A stretch of DNA of 10,577 bases from JBGOTP01 sp041476545 (GCA_041476545.1 JBGOTP010000168.1:1-10577); one strand, 5' to 3'; positions 1-5,962 are shown, counted from the first letter of the stretch. Notes: generated by a model from the sequence alone, not told the origin. Numbers and translations: made by a program.

Positions 1-39
1 GCCAATAAGATAGAGGCGTTGATAGATTTCGTTTAGCAT
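1..39 (-). CDS. 5' end of an unidentified gene downstream of the transposase (partial)
   Basis: Only the first 13 codons are inside the window, reading MLNEIYQRLYLIG before the sequence runs out. The ATG at 39..37 lies 2 nt past the transposase stop codon (44..42), and a perfect AGGAGG (minus strand, 52..47) sits 7 nt upstream of it, inside the last transposase codons. This is the best ribosome-binding site in the window and suggests a translationally coupled second gene. Too little is visible to name a function. A short spurious start cannot be excluded. Confidence 0.5.
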   Translation of the reverse strand, partial: MLNEIYQRLYLIG

Positions 40-41
40 TT

Positions 42-893
42 TCACGCCTCCTTCCTCCGTTCCGGCCGCCAGTCGAGTAACCCAATGATTTCCTCCACAT
101 CCCAAACGTGGTCAGCGATTCCAGCTTCCATCGCAGGAGTAACGCGAAGCGTCTGATGCACGCGGGCGAAGTTGTAGTGCATGTGAAACAGAGCAATCAT
201 GGCGACGTGGTTATCGAGCTTCTTACTGAAGGCATTCGTCAGCCGGGTAAACCGGCGCATGTGCATACGCATCGTCAAGTTCTGGCGCTCGACGTAGCTC
301 GTTGAAACGTGCTTCAGGTCAGGGTTGCCGGTGATTTCGTGCGGGATAGCACCGAGGCACTTGGCCGGGCTGTAGCGCGTCTCATTCTCGCCGGACGCGC
401 CGTAGAGCTTCACCAGCATCGCGTAGTCAATATCGCCGCCGAAGGCATCTTCCACGGCATCCAGATAGAGCTTGAGGCCGTCTGACGTGAGCTGAATTCG
501 ATTCTTCAGGCGGCTCGCCAAGTCGTTCACGAACGCGGACGCATAGACCGAATCACGCGAACCGACCAGATACGAGATGATGAGTTTCGAGTCTGCGTCC
601 AGCCCGGTCCAGGTCCACGTATCGCCCGCACCCTGCACGGCCTTCGTTGCTGTCGCGACGTTCTTCTGCTTCGCGTAGGTGTAGCTCCAGATTTCATCCA
701 CCTGCACCCGCCGCGCCTGCACGTTGCGGACGTGCTCATCGTGGAACGTTGCGCACACTTTACCCGCCTTCACCAACAGGCTCGTGACGGTGTTGATCGA
801 CACGTCAGCTAGGCGCGAAATGGAACGCATCGACGAACCCTCACAGAGCAACGAGAGGATCTGGACGCGTTTGGCAACGGGCAGCCTGTTCAT
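42..893 (-). CDS. IS1-like DDE transposase
   Basis: This 283-residue protein resembles stand-alone IS1-type transposases of GC-rich bacteria, which cut and join DNA through a DDE active site. Residues about 5-50 (MNRLPVAKRVQIL and SINTVTSLLVKAG) form a helix-turn-helix of the kind that binds element ends. Likely catalytic residues are D66 in QVDEIWSYTY, D138 in QLTSDG and E202 in STSYVERQN; the stretch around E202 (YVERQNLTMRMHMRRFTRL) is very typical of the family. I chose the ATG at 893 because relatives begin MNRLP; an ATG at 902 and a TTG at 929 are alternatives. No good Shine-Dalgarno precedes 893, but a TTGCAA-17-CATAAT promoter ends only 7 nt upstream, suggesting a leaderless message. 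No terminal inverted repeats or target-site duplication were found, so it may not be a complete insertion sequence. The frame is intact. Confidence 0.85.
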   Translation of the reverse strand: MNRLPVAKRVQILSLLCEGSSMRSISRLADVSINTVTSLLVKAGKVCATFHDEHVRNVQARRVQVDEIWSYTYAKQKNVATATKAVQGAGDTWTWTGLDADSKLIISYLVGSRDSVYASAFVNDLASRLKNRIQLTSDGLKLYLDAVEDAFGGDIDYAMLVKLYGASGENETRYSPAKCLGAIPHEITGNPDLKHVSTSYVERQNLTMRMHMRRFTRLTNAFSKKLDNHVAMIALFHMHYNFARVHQTLRVTPAMEAGIADHVWDVEEIIGLLDWRPERRKEA

Positions 894-900
894 ATTGAAC

Positions 901-929
901 ATTATGCTTATCGTTAAGCTACATTGCAA
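901..929 (-). promoter_or_regulatory. Possible promoter of the transposase
   Basis: On the minus strand TTGCAA (929..924) is followed after 17 nt by CATAAT (906..901), a fair match to a sigma-70 promoter. The -10 box ends 7 nt before the preferred start codon at 893, so the transcript would begin at or very near the ATG. The -35 box overlaps the TGCAAGCA copy at 925-932, which would let a bound protein block this promoter. This is pattern matching only. Confidence 0.35.
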
Positions 930-1000
930 GCATTATTTTGTAATTGACAGGCTATGCTTGCATAGGCCAGAATGCAAGCACTTCCTAAGAGGTGCTTGCA
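925..1000. repeat. Four-copy TGCAAGCA operator-like array
   Basis: The 8-mer TGCAAGCA occurs at 925-932 and 973-980 on the plus strand, and as its complement TGCTTGCA at 955-962 and 993-1000. Flanking bases extend the match to about ATGCAAGCA(T/C), itself a near-palindrome with AA at its centre (ATGC-AA-GCAT). The copy at 952-965 is a perfect 14-bp palindrome, CTATGCTTGCATAG. Centre-to-centre spacing is 30, 18 and 20 bp. All copies fall in the roughly 107-bp gap between two diverging genes. This is what a binding array for a shared regulator looks like, although the regulator is unknown. Confidence 0.65.
944..973 (+). promoter_or_regulatory. Likely promoter of the P63C gene with operator in the spacer
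   Basis: A consensus -35 box TTGACA (944-949) is followed after 18 nt by CAGAAT (968-973), which matches four of six -10 positions. The perfect palindrome CTATGCTTGCATAG (952-965) fills the spacer between the boxes, a classic place for a repressor site. Transcription would start near 980 and give a very short leader before the ATG at 1000. The -35 is strong and the -10 is only moderate. Confidence 0.4.
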
Positions 1001-1001
1001 T
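972..1001 (+). promoter_or_regulatory. Hairpin covering the ribosome-binding site and start of the P63C gene
   Basis: Bases 972-984 pair with 989-1001 in a 13-bp stem containing one T-G wobble (982/991) and closed by the loop CTAA (985-988). The right arm contains most of the ribosome-binding site AAGAGG (987-992) and the first two bases of the start codon (1000-1002). A transcript starting far enough upstream would hide its own translation start. If transcription starts near 980, the left arm would be cut and the hairpin lost. The arms are also two copies of the TGCAAGCA motif, so the structure could simply be a DNA-binding site. Confidence 0.5.
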
Positions 1002-2007
1002 GGCGGATGAGCCGAAGGGTAAGGCGATTGGCGGGTTTGCGAGGGCGGATGCGCTTTCGCCAACCAAGCGGAAGGCGATTGCACGAAAAGCGGCAATGGC
1101 AAGGTGGGCCGATACGATGCCGACAGCCACACATGAAGGCATCTTGGAGATCGGCAATCTGGAGTTGCCCGTAGCAGTTTTGAGTGATGGTCGGAGGGTT
1201 TTGACTGCTGGGGCGATGCTGGCTGCGCTCGGGCGCCCGTGGAAGGGTTCTTACAAGCGTACCGAATTGCCCAATTTCTTAGATGCTGCGAACCTTAAAG
1301 ACTTCATAACGCAGGAGTTACGCGACGTACTTCAACCGATAGAATTTCGGGGTGCAAGAGGCCAAATCACGGGATATTTGGCTGAAATCCTTCCCCTCGT
1401 CTGTGACGTGTATCTCAGGGCTCGTGAGGCTGGAAAGGTGAAGGGCCTCCAGGCGAACGTTGCCAAACAGGCTGAGATCCTGGTGCGAAGCCTTTCGAGG
1501 GTTGGCATCCGGGCGCTGGTCGATGAGGCGACTGGCTATCAATCGATTCGGCCGCAGGATGCCTTACAGCAGTACCTTCAACTGCTCATCAAGAGCGAAC
1601 TCGCTGCGTGGGTGAAGAAATTTCCCGATGAGTTCTACGAGAACATCTACAAGCTGAAGAGCTGGCCTTGGCCGGGTATGGCGAAGAACCGCTACAGCGT
1701 GGTTGCCCACTACACGCGCGATCTTGTCTATGAGCGGATGGCACCCGGACTGCTACAAGAACTGGAACGCAAAAGCCCAAAAAATGAAAAAGGCCAGCGG
1801 CCGGTGCTTCTGCAACGTTGGCTGAGCGAGGACATTGGCGATCCGATGCTCGCGCAACACTTGCACTCGTTAATCATGTTTCAGCGGTTGGCGATCGCGA
1901 GCGGCTATGGTTGGAAACGGTTCGTGAACATGGTGGATCAGGTGTTGCCGAAGAAGGACGCAACAATGTTGTTGCCGTTCATCGAGCCTGATTCCATCGA
2001 GCCTTAG
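1000..2007 (+). CDS. P63C domain-containing protein, phage- or mobile-element-associated
   Basis: This 335-residue protein carries a recognisable P63C domain at about residues 160-280: RSLSRVGIRALVDEATGYQ, then AWVKKFPDEFYENIYKLKSW, then DLVYERMAPGLLQEL and LQRWLSEDIGDP. The domain occurs in phage, prophage and bacterial accessory proteins and its biochemical role is not established. Residues 10-36 form a basic helical segment, GG.ARA..L..TKRKAIARKAA.ARW, that recurs in the neighbouring small protein at 1979-2215. The ATG at 1000 has AAGAGG 7 nt upstream. The open frame extends back to 724, but that extension is antisense to the transposase and does not look like protein. The gene diverges from the transposase, and its last 29 bp overlap a convergent gene. 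Base composition is less GC-rich than the operon further right, consistent with acquired DNA. Confidence 0.85.
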   Translation: MADEPKGKAIGGFARADALSPTKRKAIARKAAMARWADTMPTATHEGILEIGNLELPVAVLSDGRRVLTAGAMLAALGRPWKGSYKRTELPNFLDAANLKDFITQELRDVLQPIEFRGARGQITGYLAEILPLVCDVYLRAREAGKVKGLQANVAKQAEILVRSLSRVGIRALVDEATGYQSIRPQDALQQYLQLLIKSELAAWVKKFPDEFYENIYKLKSWPWPGMAKNRYSVVAHYTRDLVYERMAPGLLQELERKSPKNEKGQRPVLLQRWLSEDIGDPMLAQHLHSLIMFQRLAIASGYGWKRFVNMVDQVLPKKDATMLLPFIEPDSIEP

Positions 2008-2215
2008 CCGCCTTCTTGGCGATGGCCTTCTTTCTGGCACTTCCAAGGCTCTTGGCTCTGGCTGCGCCGCCTTTGCGCCCGAGCGCAACTGCCGCCGCGT
2101 TCTTCCCGTCATCGGTCAGCGCCTCGGCGACCTCGCCCGTGGCGATCCGCATGACGTGAACAGCATTCCCAATCACATCGGCGGGGCGCTTTTGACCTTT
2201 GGGGCCTTTTGGCAT
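1979..2215 (-). CDS. Small basic protein with a GG-ARA-ARW C-terminal motif
   Basis: This is a 78-residue, lysine- and arginine-rich protein beginning MPKGPKGQKRPADVIGNAV and ending in a charged alanine-rich helix, ALGRKGGAARAKSL followed by KKAIAKKAAKARW. It resembles small conserved hypothetical proteins of proteobacteria and other phyla whose function is unknown; the composition would suit nucleic acid binding, but that is inference. Residues 49-74 align with residues 11-36 of the P63C protein, with about 17 identities over 26 positions. It is convergent with the P63C gene and overlaps its 3' end by 29 bp. It starts only 37 bp from the oppositely oriented gene at 2253. No clear Shine-Dalgarno precedes the ATG. 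The family resemblance makes it a probable real gene despite its size. Confidence 0.7.
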   Translation of the reverse strand: MPKGPKGQKRPADVIGNAVHVMRIATGEVAEALTDDGKNAAAVALGRKGGAARAKSLGSARKKAIAKKAAKARWNQAR

Positions 2216-2252
2216 AGCTTAGCGGTAAGCATATCACTGAAGGGGCTTCACT

Positions 2253-2495
2253 GTGGCTGATGCATTCAACGAGATGAAAAAACTGGACGATGAGGAGGTC
2301 GCCCGCGACGTCCGTATTCTTGTCCAGCAGTTCAAGGAGTCTGGGAAAGTGCCAGACTTCAACAAATGGCACAAGATATTCAAGCGAAAGGCTCTTTCCG
2401 ACGGACTCAGCGAGAAGGGCGCACAGGCGCGAGCGACGCTCAAGATTTTACAATGGAAGGAAGCCTTGGACCCAGCCCACAGAGTGGACCCCTAG
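2253..2495 (+). CDS. Hypothetical protein, 80 residues
   Basis: I do not recognise this protein. It starts at a GTG with AAGGGG (2240-2245) 7 nt upstream, and translates to MADAFNEMKKLDDEEVARDV and onward for 80 residues. It is charged and predicted largely helical, with a repeated acidic-basic pattern, a central segment VPDFNKWHKIFKRKALSDG and a tail DPAHRVDP. There is no membrane segment, signal peptide or cysteine cluster. It diverges from the small basic gene at 1979-2215 across a 37-bp gap. Codon use resembles the lower-GC left part of the window rather than the operon on the right, so it probably belongs to the same acquired segment. The convincing ribosome-binding site and intact frame are the main support. 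Confidence 0.6.
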   Translation: MADAFNEMKKLDDEEVARDVRILVQQFKESGKVPDFNKWHKIFKRKALSDGLSEKGAQARATLKILQWKEALDPAHRVDP

Positions 2496-2618
2496 GGCAT
2501 CACGCTCAACCGAACTGAGACACTACCGGTTTTTCAGCGGCGGCGCGGGTTTGTGGAAACGACCGCGAATCACGAAGGCACGACGGCCACTCTGGCGGCG
2601 CGTGACACGCGCGCCAAG

Positions 2619-2661
2619 CCCGCCGAGATCCCTCGGCGCCGCCAACCGTTGGAGGCTGGCC
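2619..2661 (+). repeat. Inverted repeat, left arm
   Basis: The reverse complement of this 43-bp arm aligns with 2832-2872, with two one-base gaps and a few mismatches. Shared blocks include GGCCAGCC, CGGTTGGCGGCG and GAGGGATCTCGGC. The arm contains two internal palindromes: GCCGAG-ATCC-CTCGGC (2622-2637) and CCAAC-C-GTTGG (2643-2653). The combination resembles REP-like or small non-autonomous element ends, but no name can be given. Confidence 0.65.
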
Positions 2662-2831
2662 GTCGTGATCGCACGACAACACGGCCGAAGCCTCTCACGG
2701 CGGCGGTCACGGCCGGACGCGCGATGATCGCCGGGGTCATCCGGATGCGATCCCGCGCATATGACCGTCTGTTGAGCTACCCGTTGACCGTCGCCAGAGC
2801 GAAAGTGTACGAGGCGCAGGACGTGGTGTCC

Positions 2832-2872
2832 GGCCAGCCGACCGGTTGGCGGCGGTGAGGGATCTCGGCAGG
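2832..2872 (-). repeat. Inverted repeat, right arm
   Basis: This is the 41-bp partner of the arm at 2619-2661, separated from it by 170 bp. It keeps GAG-GGAT-CTC and contains its own palindrome GCCGACC/GGTTGGC, which pairs fully if one G-T wobble is allowed. Its sequence differs from the other arm, yet the hairpin potential is kept. It ends 18 bp past the peptidase stop codon, so it could also act in 3'-end formation of that transcript, although no U-tract follows. Confidence 0.65.
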
Positions 2873-2890
2873 CGAAATGAAGGCGCTGTC

Positions 2891-4381
2891 CTACCGGGCG
2901 TTGGCGGACGCACGGCCGGTTCGCATGAACGCCTCGACCTCTTCGATGGTCCGCGGCACGGCGGCGGAGAGATTCTTCAGCCCTCTCTCTTCGAGCAGAA
3001 ACGAATCCTCGATGCGGATGCCGATGTCGGCGTACTTCTGCACGGCGGGCCGGATGCGCTCGATGAGCACCACGTTCTCCGGAGTCTTCGGCAGCCCATC
3101 GAGCACGCTCGGGCGCACGTAGATGCCGGGCTCGATCGTGAACGCCATGCCGGGCTGCAGCGGATGGGCGCGCTCGCCCACGTCGTGGACGTCGATGCCG
3201 ATGTAGTGCGTGGCCCCGTGGTCGTACCACATCTTGTACTGGTCGCCGCGCGTGTCGGTGATCAGACCGAGTTTGAGCAACCCGTCCTTGATCACCTCAA
3301 CGGTCCTGGCATGGATCTGTGCGGACAGGTTGCCGGGCTTCGCAACCGTGATGGCCTCCTCCTGGGCCTGCAGCACGACAGCGTAGATGTCTTTCTGCGC
3401 CTGGCTGAAGGTGCCGCCGACCGGATAGGTCCGTGTGATGTCCGCCGACATGTACTGGTAGTTGGCGCCCGCGTCGACGAGCAGCAACTCACCGGTCCGC
3501 ATCTGTCTCTCGCTGCCGCCATAGTGAAGAATCGTCGCGTCTGGTCCGCTGCCGACAATCGACGGGTAAGCCCAGGAGACGGCGCCGCGCGCGCGGTGGA
3601 CCGCTTCGATCGCGGCCTTCACCTCGTACTCGTACGCGCCGGCTCTGGCTGCGCGCATACCGGCCATCTGTGCGTCGCTCGAGATTTCCGCACTCCTGAC
3701 GAGCAGTGTCCGCTCGTAGGGCGTCTTGATCAGTCGCAGGTCGGACAGGATCGGCGTGGCGTCGGTGATCTGGAAGCCGGTGAACCGGTCGCGCAGACGG
3801 TTGCCGAACTCCACGGCAGGCCCGACAGGTCCATTCAGGGTGCGGGGCTCGAGGGCGAGCGCGATCCGTCCGCGTCCGGCGGCGAGGGCGTCGAAGAACG
3901 CCTTCGCCTCTGCCGCGCCGATCCCCGCGCCCGCCTGCCCGTTCAGCATCGCTTCCAGAAATGGATCGAACTGCGGCGTGGTCAACACCAGCGGAATGCC
4001 GGATTGGGTGGTGGCGTCCTCGCGGCTGAGGAGCAGACCGGTCCAGCGCTCCTGCGCCGCATCTCTCGGCTTGACGAACAGCATCTCGCGGCGGGATCGA
4101 TTCCCGGGCATCAGCACGAGGATCGTGTCGGCCTGCGTCAGACCAGTGAGGTAGTACAGATTGCTGTCCTGACGGTACTCGTAGTCGACGTCGAGGGAGT
4201 AGTTCCGGACCGGCGCACTCCGGAGAATGAGCATCGCGTCGGGGCCCAGCCGATCCATGACGCGCGCGCGTCGGGCGGCCAGATCGTCGCTCATCTCGCT
4301 GGCGTGCGTGAGCGGCGCGAGCGCGAAGAGCGCCACCGCCGCCACAAGACTGCGGATGAGCCCGCGGACTTCCGCCTGCAT
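2891..4381 (-). CDS. Exported Xaa-Pro aminopeptidase (M24 family)
   Basis: This 496-residue metallopeptidase should remove N-terminal residues that precede proline, probably in the periplasm or outside the cell. Residues 1-28 form a signal peptide: basic start, hydrophobic core LVAAVALFALAP, likely cleavage after LTHA. Residues about 30-170 are the aminopeptidase P N-terminal domain (YYLTGLTQAD and ERWTGLLLSREDA). The pita-bread catalytic domain follows. All five expected dinuclear-metal ligands are visible: D303 (LLVDAGANY), D314 (SADITRTYP), H392 (THYIGIDVHDVG), E417 (FTIEPGIYV) and E458 (GIRIEDSFLL). H286 in LHYGG and H399 are the usual accessory histidines. Length and domain order are normal for exported members. 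It is monocistronic as far as visible and diverges from the operon to its right. The ATG at 4381 is chosen because it gives a complete signal peptide. Confidence 0.93.
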   Translation of the reverse strand: MQAEVRGLIRSLVAAVALFALAPLTHASEMSDDLAARRARVMDRLGPDAMLILRSAPVRNYSLDVDYEYRQDSNLYYLTGLTQADTILVLMPGNRSRREMLFVKPRDAAQERWTGLLLSREDATTQSGIPLVLTTPQFDPFLEAMLNGQAGAGIGAAEAKAFFDALAAGRGRIALALEPRTLNGPVGPAVEFGNRLRDRFTGFQITDATPILSDLRLIKTPYERTLLVRSAEISSDAQMAGMRAARAGAYEYEVKAAIEAVHRARGAVSWAYPSIVGSGPDATILHYGGSERQMRTGELLLVDAGANYQYMSADITRTYPVGGTFSQAQKDIYAVVLQAQEEAITVAKPGNLSAQIHARTVEVIKDGLLKLGLITDTRGDQYKMWYDHGATHYIGIDVHDVGERAHPLQPGMAFTIEPGIYVRPSVLDGLPKTPENVVLIERIRPAVQKYADIGIRIEDSFLLEERGLKNLSAAVPRTIEEVEAFMRTGRASANAR

Positions 4382-4545
4382 TCCGGCCAGTGTATCCTAT
4401 GAGGTCTGCTATGAATTCAGCGATGAATCGAACGAGGGACTGGGCGACGACATTCGCTCGATTTCCGCCGGGCCGCACCCCCCTTGTCGGGCACGTTGTC
4501 GTGCGGGTGGCGGACTGGTCCAAGCCGCAGGCGGGGCGGGCGCCG
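4382..4545. promoter_or_regulatory. Divergent intergenic region between peptidase and lipid-type operon
   Basis: This stretch must contain the promoters for both directions if the hydroxylase starts at 4546. TATCCT (4393-4398) on the plus strand, and TAGGAT at the same place on the minus strand, are possible -10 boxes, but neither has a convincing -35 partner. In-frame GTG and ATG codons at 4390, 4399, 4411 and 4423 are possible earlier starts for the hydroxylase. Confidence 0.3.
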
Positions 4546-5106
4546 ATGTTCGAGCAGACGCTCCTCGAGCGGCTGAGCGTCGCGCATCCGGCGCTGCCCT
4601 TCGCGGTGTACTTTCCCGCCGGCGTCTGGCTTCTCTGGCGCGCCTGGGCGGCCGGACTTGGCGTGTTCGCGGTCGCCGGCGTGTATTTGCTTGGCCTTCT
4701 GGCCTGGTCCCTGCTCGAGTACGGCACTCATCGCGGATCCTTTCATCACGTTCCGGCCACACCGGGTCAGGTAGCGTACGGATACCTGGTGCACGGCGTA
4801 CACCACGCGTATCCAGATGATTCTCGGCGATGGGTGATGCCGCTCGTTGTGACGCTGCCCATCCTGAGCGTCCTGTACTTGGCCTTTACGCTGGTGCTCG
4901 GACGCGCGGGGTACGCGGCGTTTGCCGGATTCCTGCACGGCTACCTGACCTACGACCTCATGCACTACTTCATTCATCGGGGACGCATACCGACGCCGAT
5001 CGGACGGTTCCTTCGCCAGTATCATCTCGTGCATCATTTCAAGTCCCCCGATCGACACTTCGGCGTGTCGTCGCCGCTCTGGGACGTGATCTTCCGCACA
5101 AAGTAG
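4546..5106 (+). CDS. Fatty acid 2-hydroxylase-like membrane di-metal hydroxylase
   Basis: This 186-residue protein belongs to the fatty acid hydroxylase/sterol desaturase superfamily, membrane enzymes that use a histidine-bound di-metal centre and O2. The histidine pattern is complete: H62-x4-H67-H68, H83-x2-H86-H87 (HGVHHAYPDD), H140-x3-H144 (MHYFIH) and H160-x2-H163-H164 (HLVHHF). This spacing, and the closing HFGVSSPLWDVIF, fits the fatty acid/ceramide 2-hydroxylase branch (yeast Scs7p, animal FA2H) better than carotenoid or sterol enzymes. Membrane segments are at about residues 18-57 and 97-135. No cytochrome b5 domain is attached, so an outside electron donor is needed. The ATG at 4546 is preferred because homologous sequence starts near MFEQTLLERL and a G-rich site precedes it; upstream starts to 4390 would add up to 52 unremarkable residues. 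It ends 1 nt before the next gene, suggesting a role in lipid modification within the operon. Confidence 0.8.
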   Translation: MFEQTLLERLSVAHPALPFAVYFPAGVWLLWRAWAAGLGVFAVAGVYLLGLLAWSLLEYGTHRGSFHHVPATPGQVAYGYLVHGVHHAYPDDSRRWVMPLVVTLPILSVLYLAFTLVLGRAGYAAFAGFLHGYLTYDLMHYFIHRGRIPTPIGRFLRQYHLVHHFKSPDRHFGVSSPLWDVIFRTK

Positions 5107-5107
5107 C

Positions 5108-5962
5108 GTGCTCGCCTTCAAGGCGCAGGAAATTGAAGAACTGGCGGACGTGTACTTCTTCCGCCCGCTCGGCATGGTGCTCGCTCGGGCCGCGCGGGCG
5201 CTCGGACTGACGCCGACCGCGGTCACGATCATCGGCATGCTGGTGGGCGCGGCCGGCGGCGGGTTGCTCTATGACGCCCGCCTGGGCTACGCGGCTTTTG
5301 CGCTGCTCATCGTGCACGGCGTGCTGGATTCGGCAGACGGCCAGCTGGCACGCCTGACCGGACGCGCCACGGAGTTCGGGCGCATGCTGGACGGCGTCTC
5401 CGGTTATGTGACGCACGTGGCGATCTACGCCGGCCTCACCGCGGGCGCTGTGCATCAGGGGAGCGGCGGGGGTGGCGCCGCGGCGATCGTGCTCTGGGCG
5501 GTCGCGGCCGGACTCGGCAACATCGTCCATGCGCAGATGTACGACTATCACCGCACCGCCTATGCTCGGTACGTCATCAAGGGGCAGGCCCGGTCTGACA
5601 CAGCAGGCACGCAGCCTGCGAGAGTCGCCGGCGCGGCGCGCGGGATTGTCGGGCGCTACGAGGCGCTCGAGGCGCGTCTGGCTGGCGTGCATCCGGAGGT
5701 CGAGCGCGCCCTCGCGGCGCGGTCGTTCGACGGCCGCGTTCGAGCGGACGACCGCGAGCGCTACCGATCGTGCTTCTATTGGCCCGTGCGAGGCTGGAAT
5801 CTGTTCGGCGACAACACGCGGTTCTATGCCATCGGCGTGCTGGCCTGGCTGGCGCGGCCGGACTGGTTCTTTACGTTTCTCTTAGGCCCGATGAACGTGG
5901 CGTTTGTTGTCGTGTGGCTCTGGCAGGCGCGCGCCGATCGCCGGTTTCTTGAAGGCCTGTGA
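5108..5962 (+). CDS. CDP-alcohol phosphatidyltransferase-like integral membrane protein
   Basis: These enzymes move a phospho-alcohol or phosphatidyl group from a CDP-activated donor to an alcohol. The signature is at residues 74-99: D74-SA-D77-G78-QL-A81-R82, eight residues, G91, three residues, D95, three residues, then G99. The family consensus has a fourth Asp at the last position, where it is thought to act as catalytic base; here it is Gly. About six hydrophobic segments lie near 36-52, 60-76, 98-115, 125-142, 233-250 and 252-272. A hydrophilic stretch at 155-230 ends in a conserved-looking WNLFGDNTR. The GTG start lies 1 nt after the hydroxylase stop, implying coupled translation. The separate nucleotidyltransferase downstream could supply its CDP substrate, as in the fused inositol-phosphate cytidylyltransferase/CDP-alcohol transferase of hyperthermophiles. 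Substrate is unknown. Confidence 0.85.
   Translation: MLAFKAQEIEELADVYFFRPLGMVLARAARALGLTPTAVTIIGMLVGAAGGGLLYDARLGYAAFALLIVHGVLDSADGQLARLTGRATEFGRMLDGVSGYVTHVAIYAGLTAGAVHQGSGGGGAAAIVLWAVAAGLGNIVHAQMYDYHRTAYARYVIKGQARSDTAGTQPARVAGAARGIVGRYEALEARLAGVHPEVERALAARSFDGRVRADDRERYRSCFYWPVRGWNLFGDNTRFYAIGVLAWLARPDWFFTFLLGPMNVAFVVVWLWQARADRRFLEGL

Larger units (their letters stand above)
2496..2890. other. 395-bp gap without a credible gene
   Basis: Frames through this stretch are arginine- and proline-rich and look like chance openings in GC-rich DNA. Base composition shifts upward here, so the gap probably contains the junction between the acquired left segment and the host chromosome. Its notable content is the two-armed inverted repeat at 2619-2661 and 2832-2872. 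A short T-run at 2531-2535 has no strong stem in front of it, so I do not call it a terminator. Confidence 0.6.

Noticed and set aside
724..999. N-terminal extension of the P63C protein back to 724
   Set aside because: The extension is antisense to the transposase and reads as random residues; the ATG at 1000 has a proper ribosome-binding site and starts the known-looking basic segment.
1..1000. Complete insertion sequence with terminal inverted repeats around the transposase
   Set aside because: The left flank is cut off at position 1 and no sequence there matches the right flank in inverted orientation; the TGCAAGCA copies occur only on the right side.
2238..2250. TGAAG-GGG-CTTCA palindrome over the ribosome-binding site of the 80-residue gene
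   Set aside because: A 5-bp stem with a 3-nt loop is too weak and too likely by chance to call a regulatory element.
2505..2540. Rho-independent terminator or insertion-sequence end near the T-run and the GAGACACTACCGG stretch
   Set aside because: No strong GC stem precedes the T-run, and no matching inverted copy of the sequence was found elsewhere in the window.
2846..4402. A 518-codon open frame on the plus strand opposite the peptidase gene
   Set aside because: It is antisense to a gene with all catalytic residues present, has an Arg/Gly/Val/His-rich composition without recognisable domains, and reflects stop-codon scarcity in GC-rich DNA.
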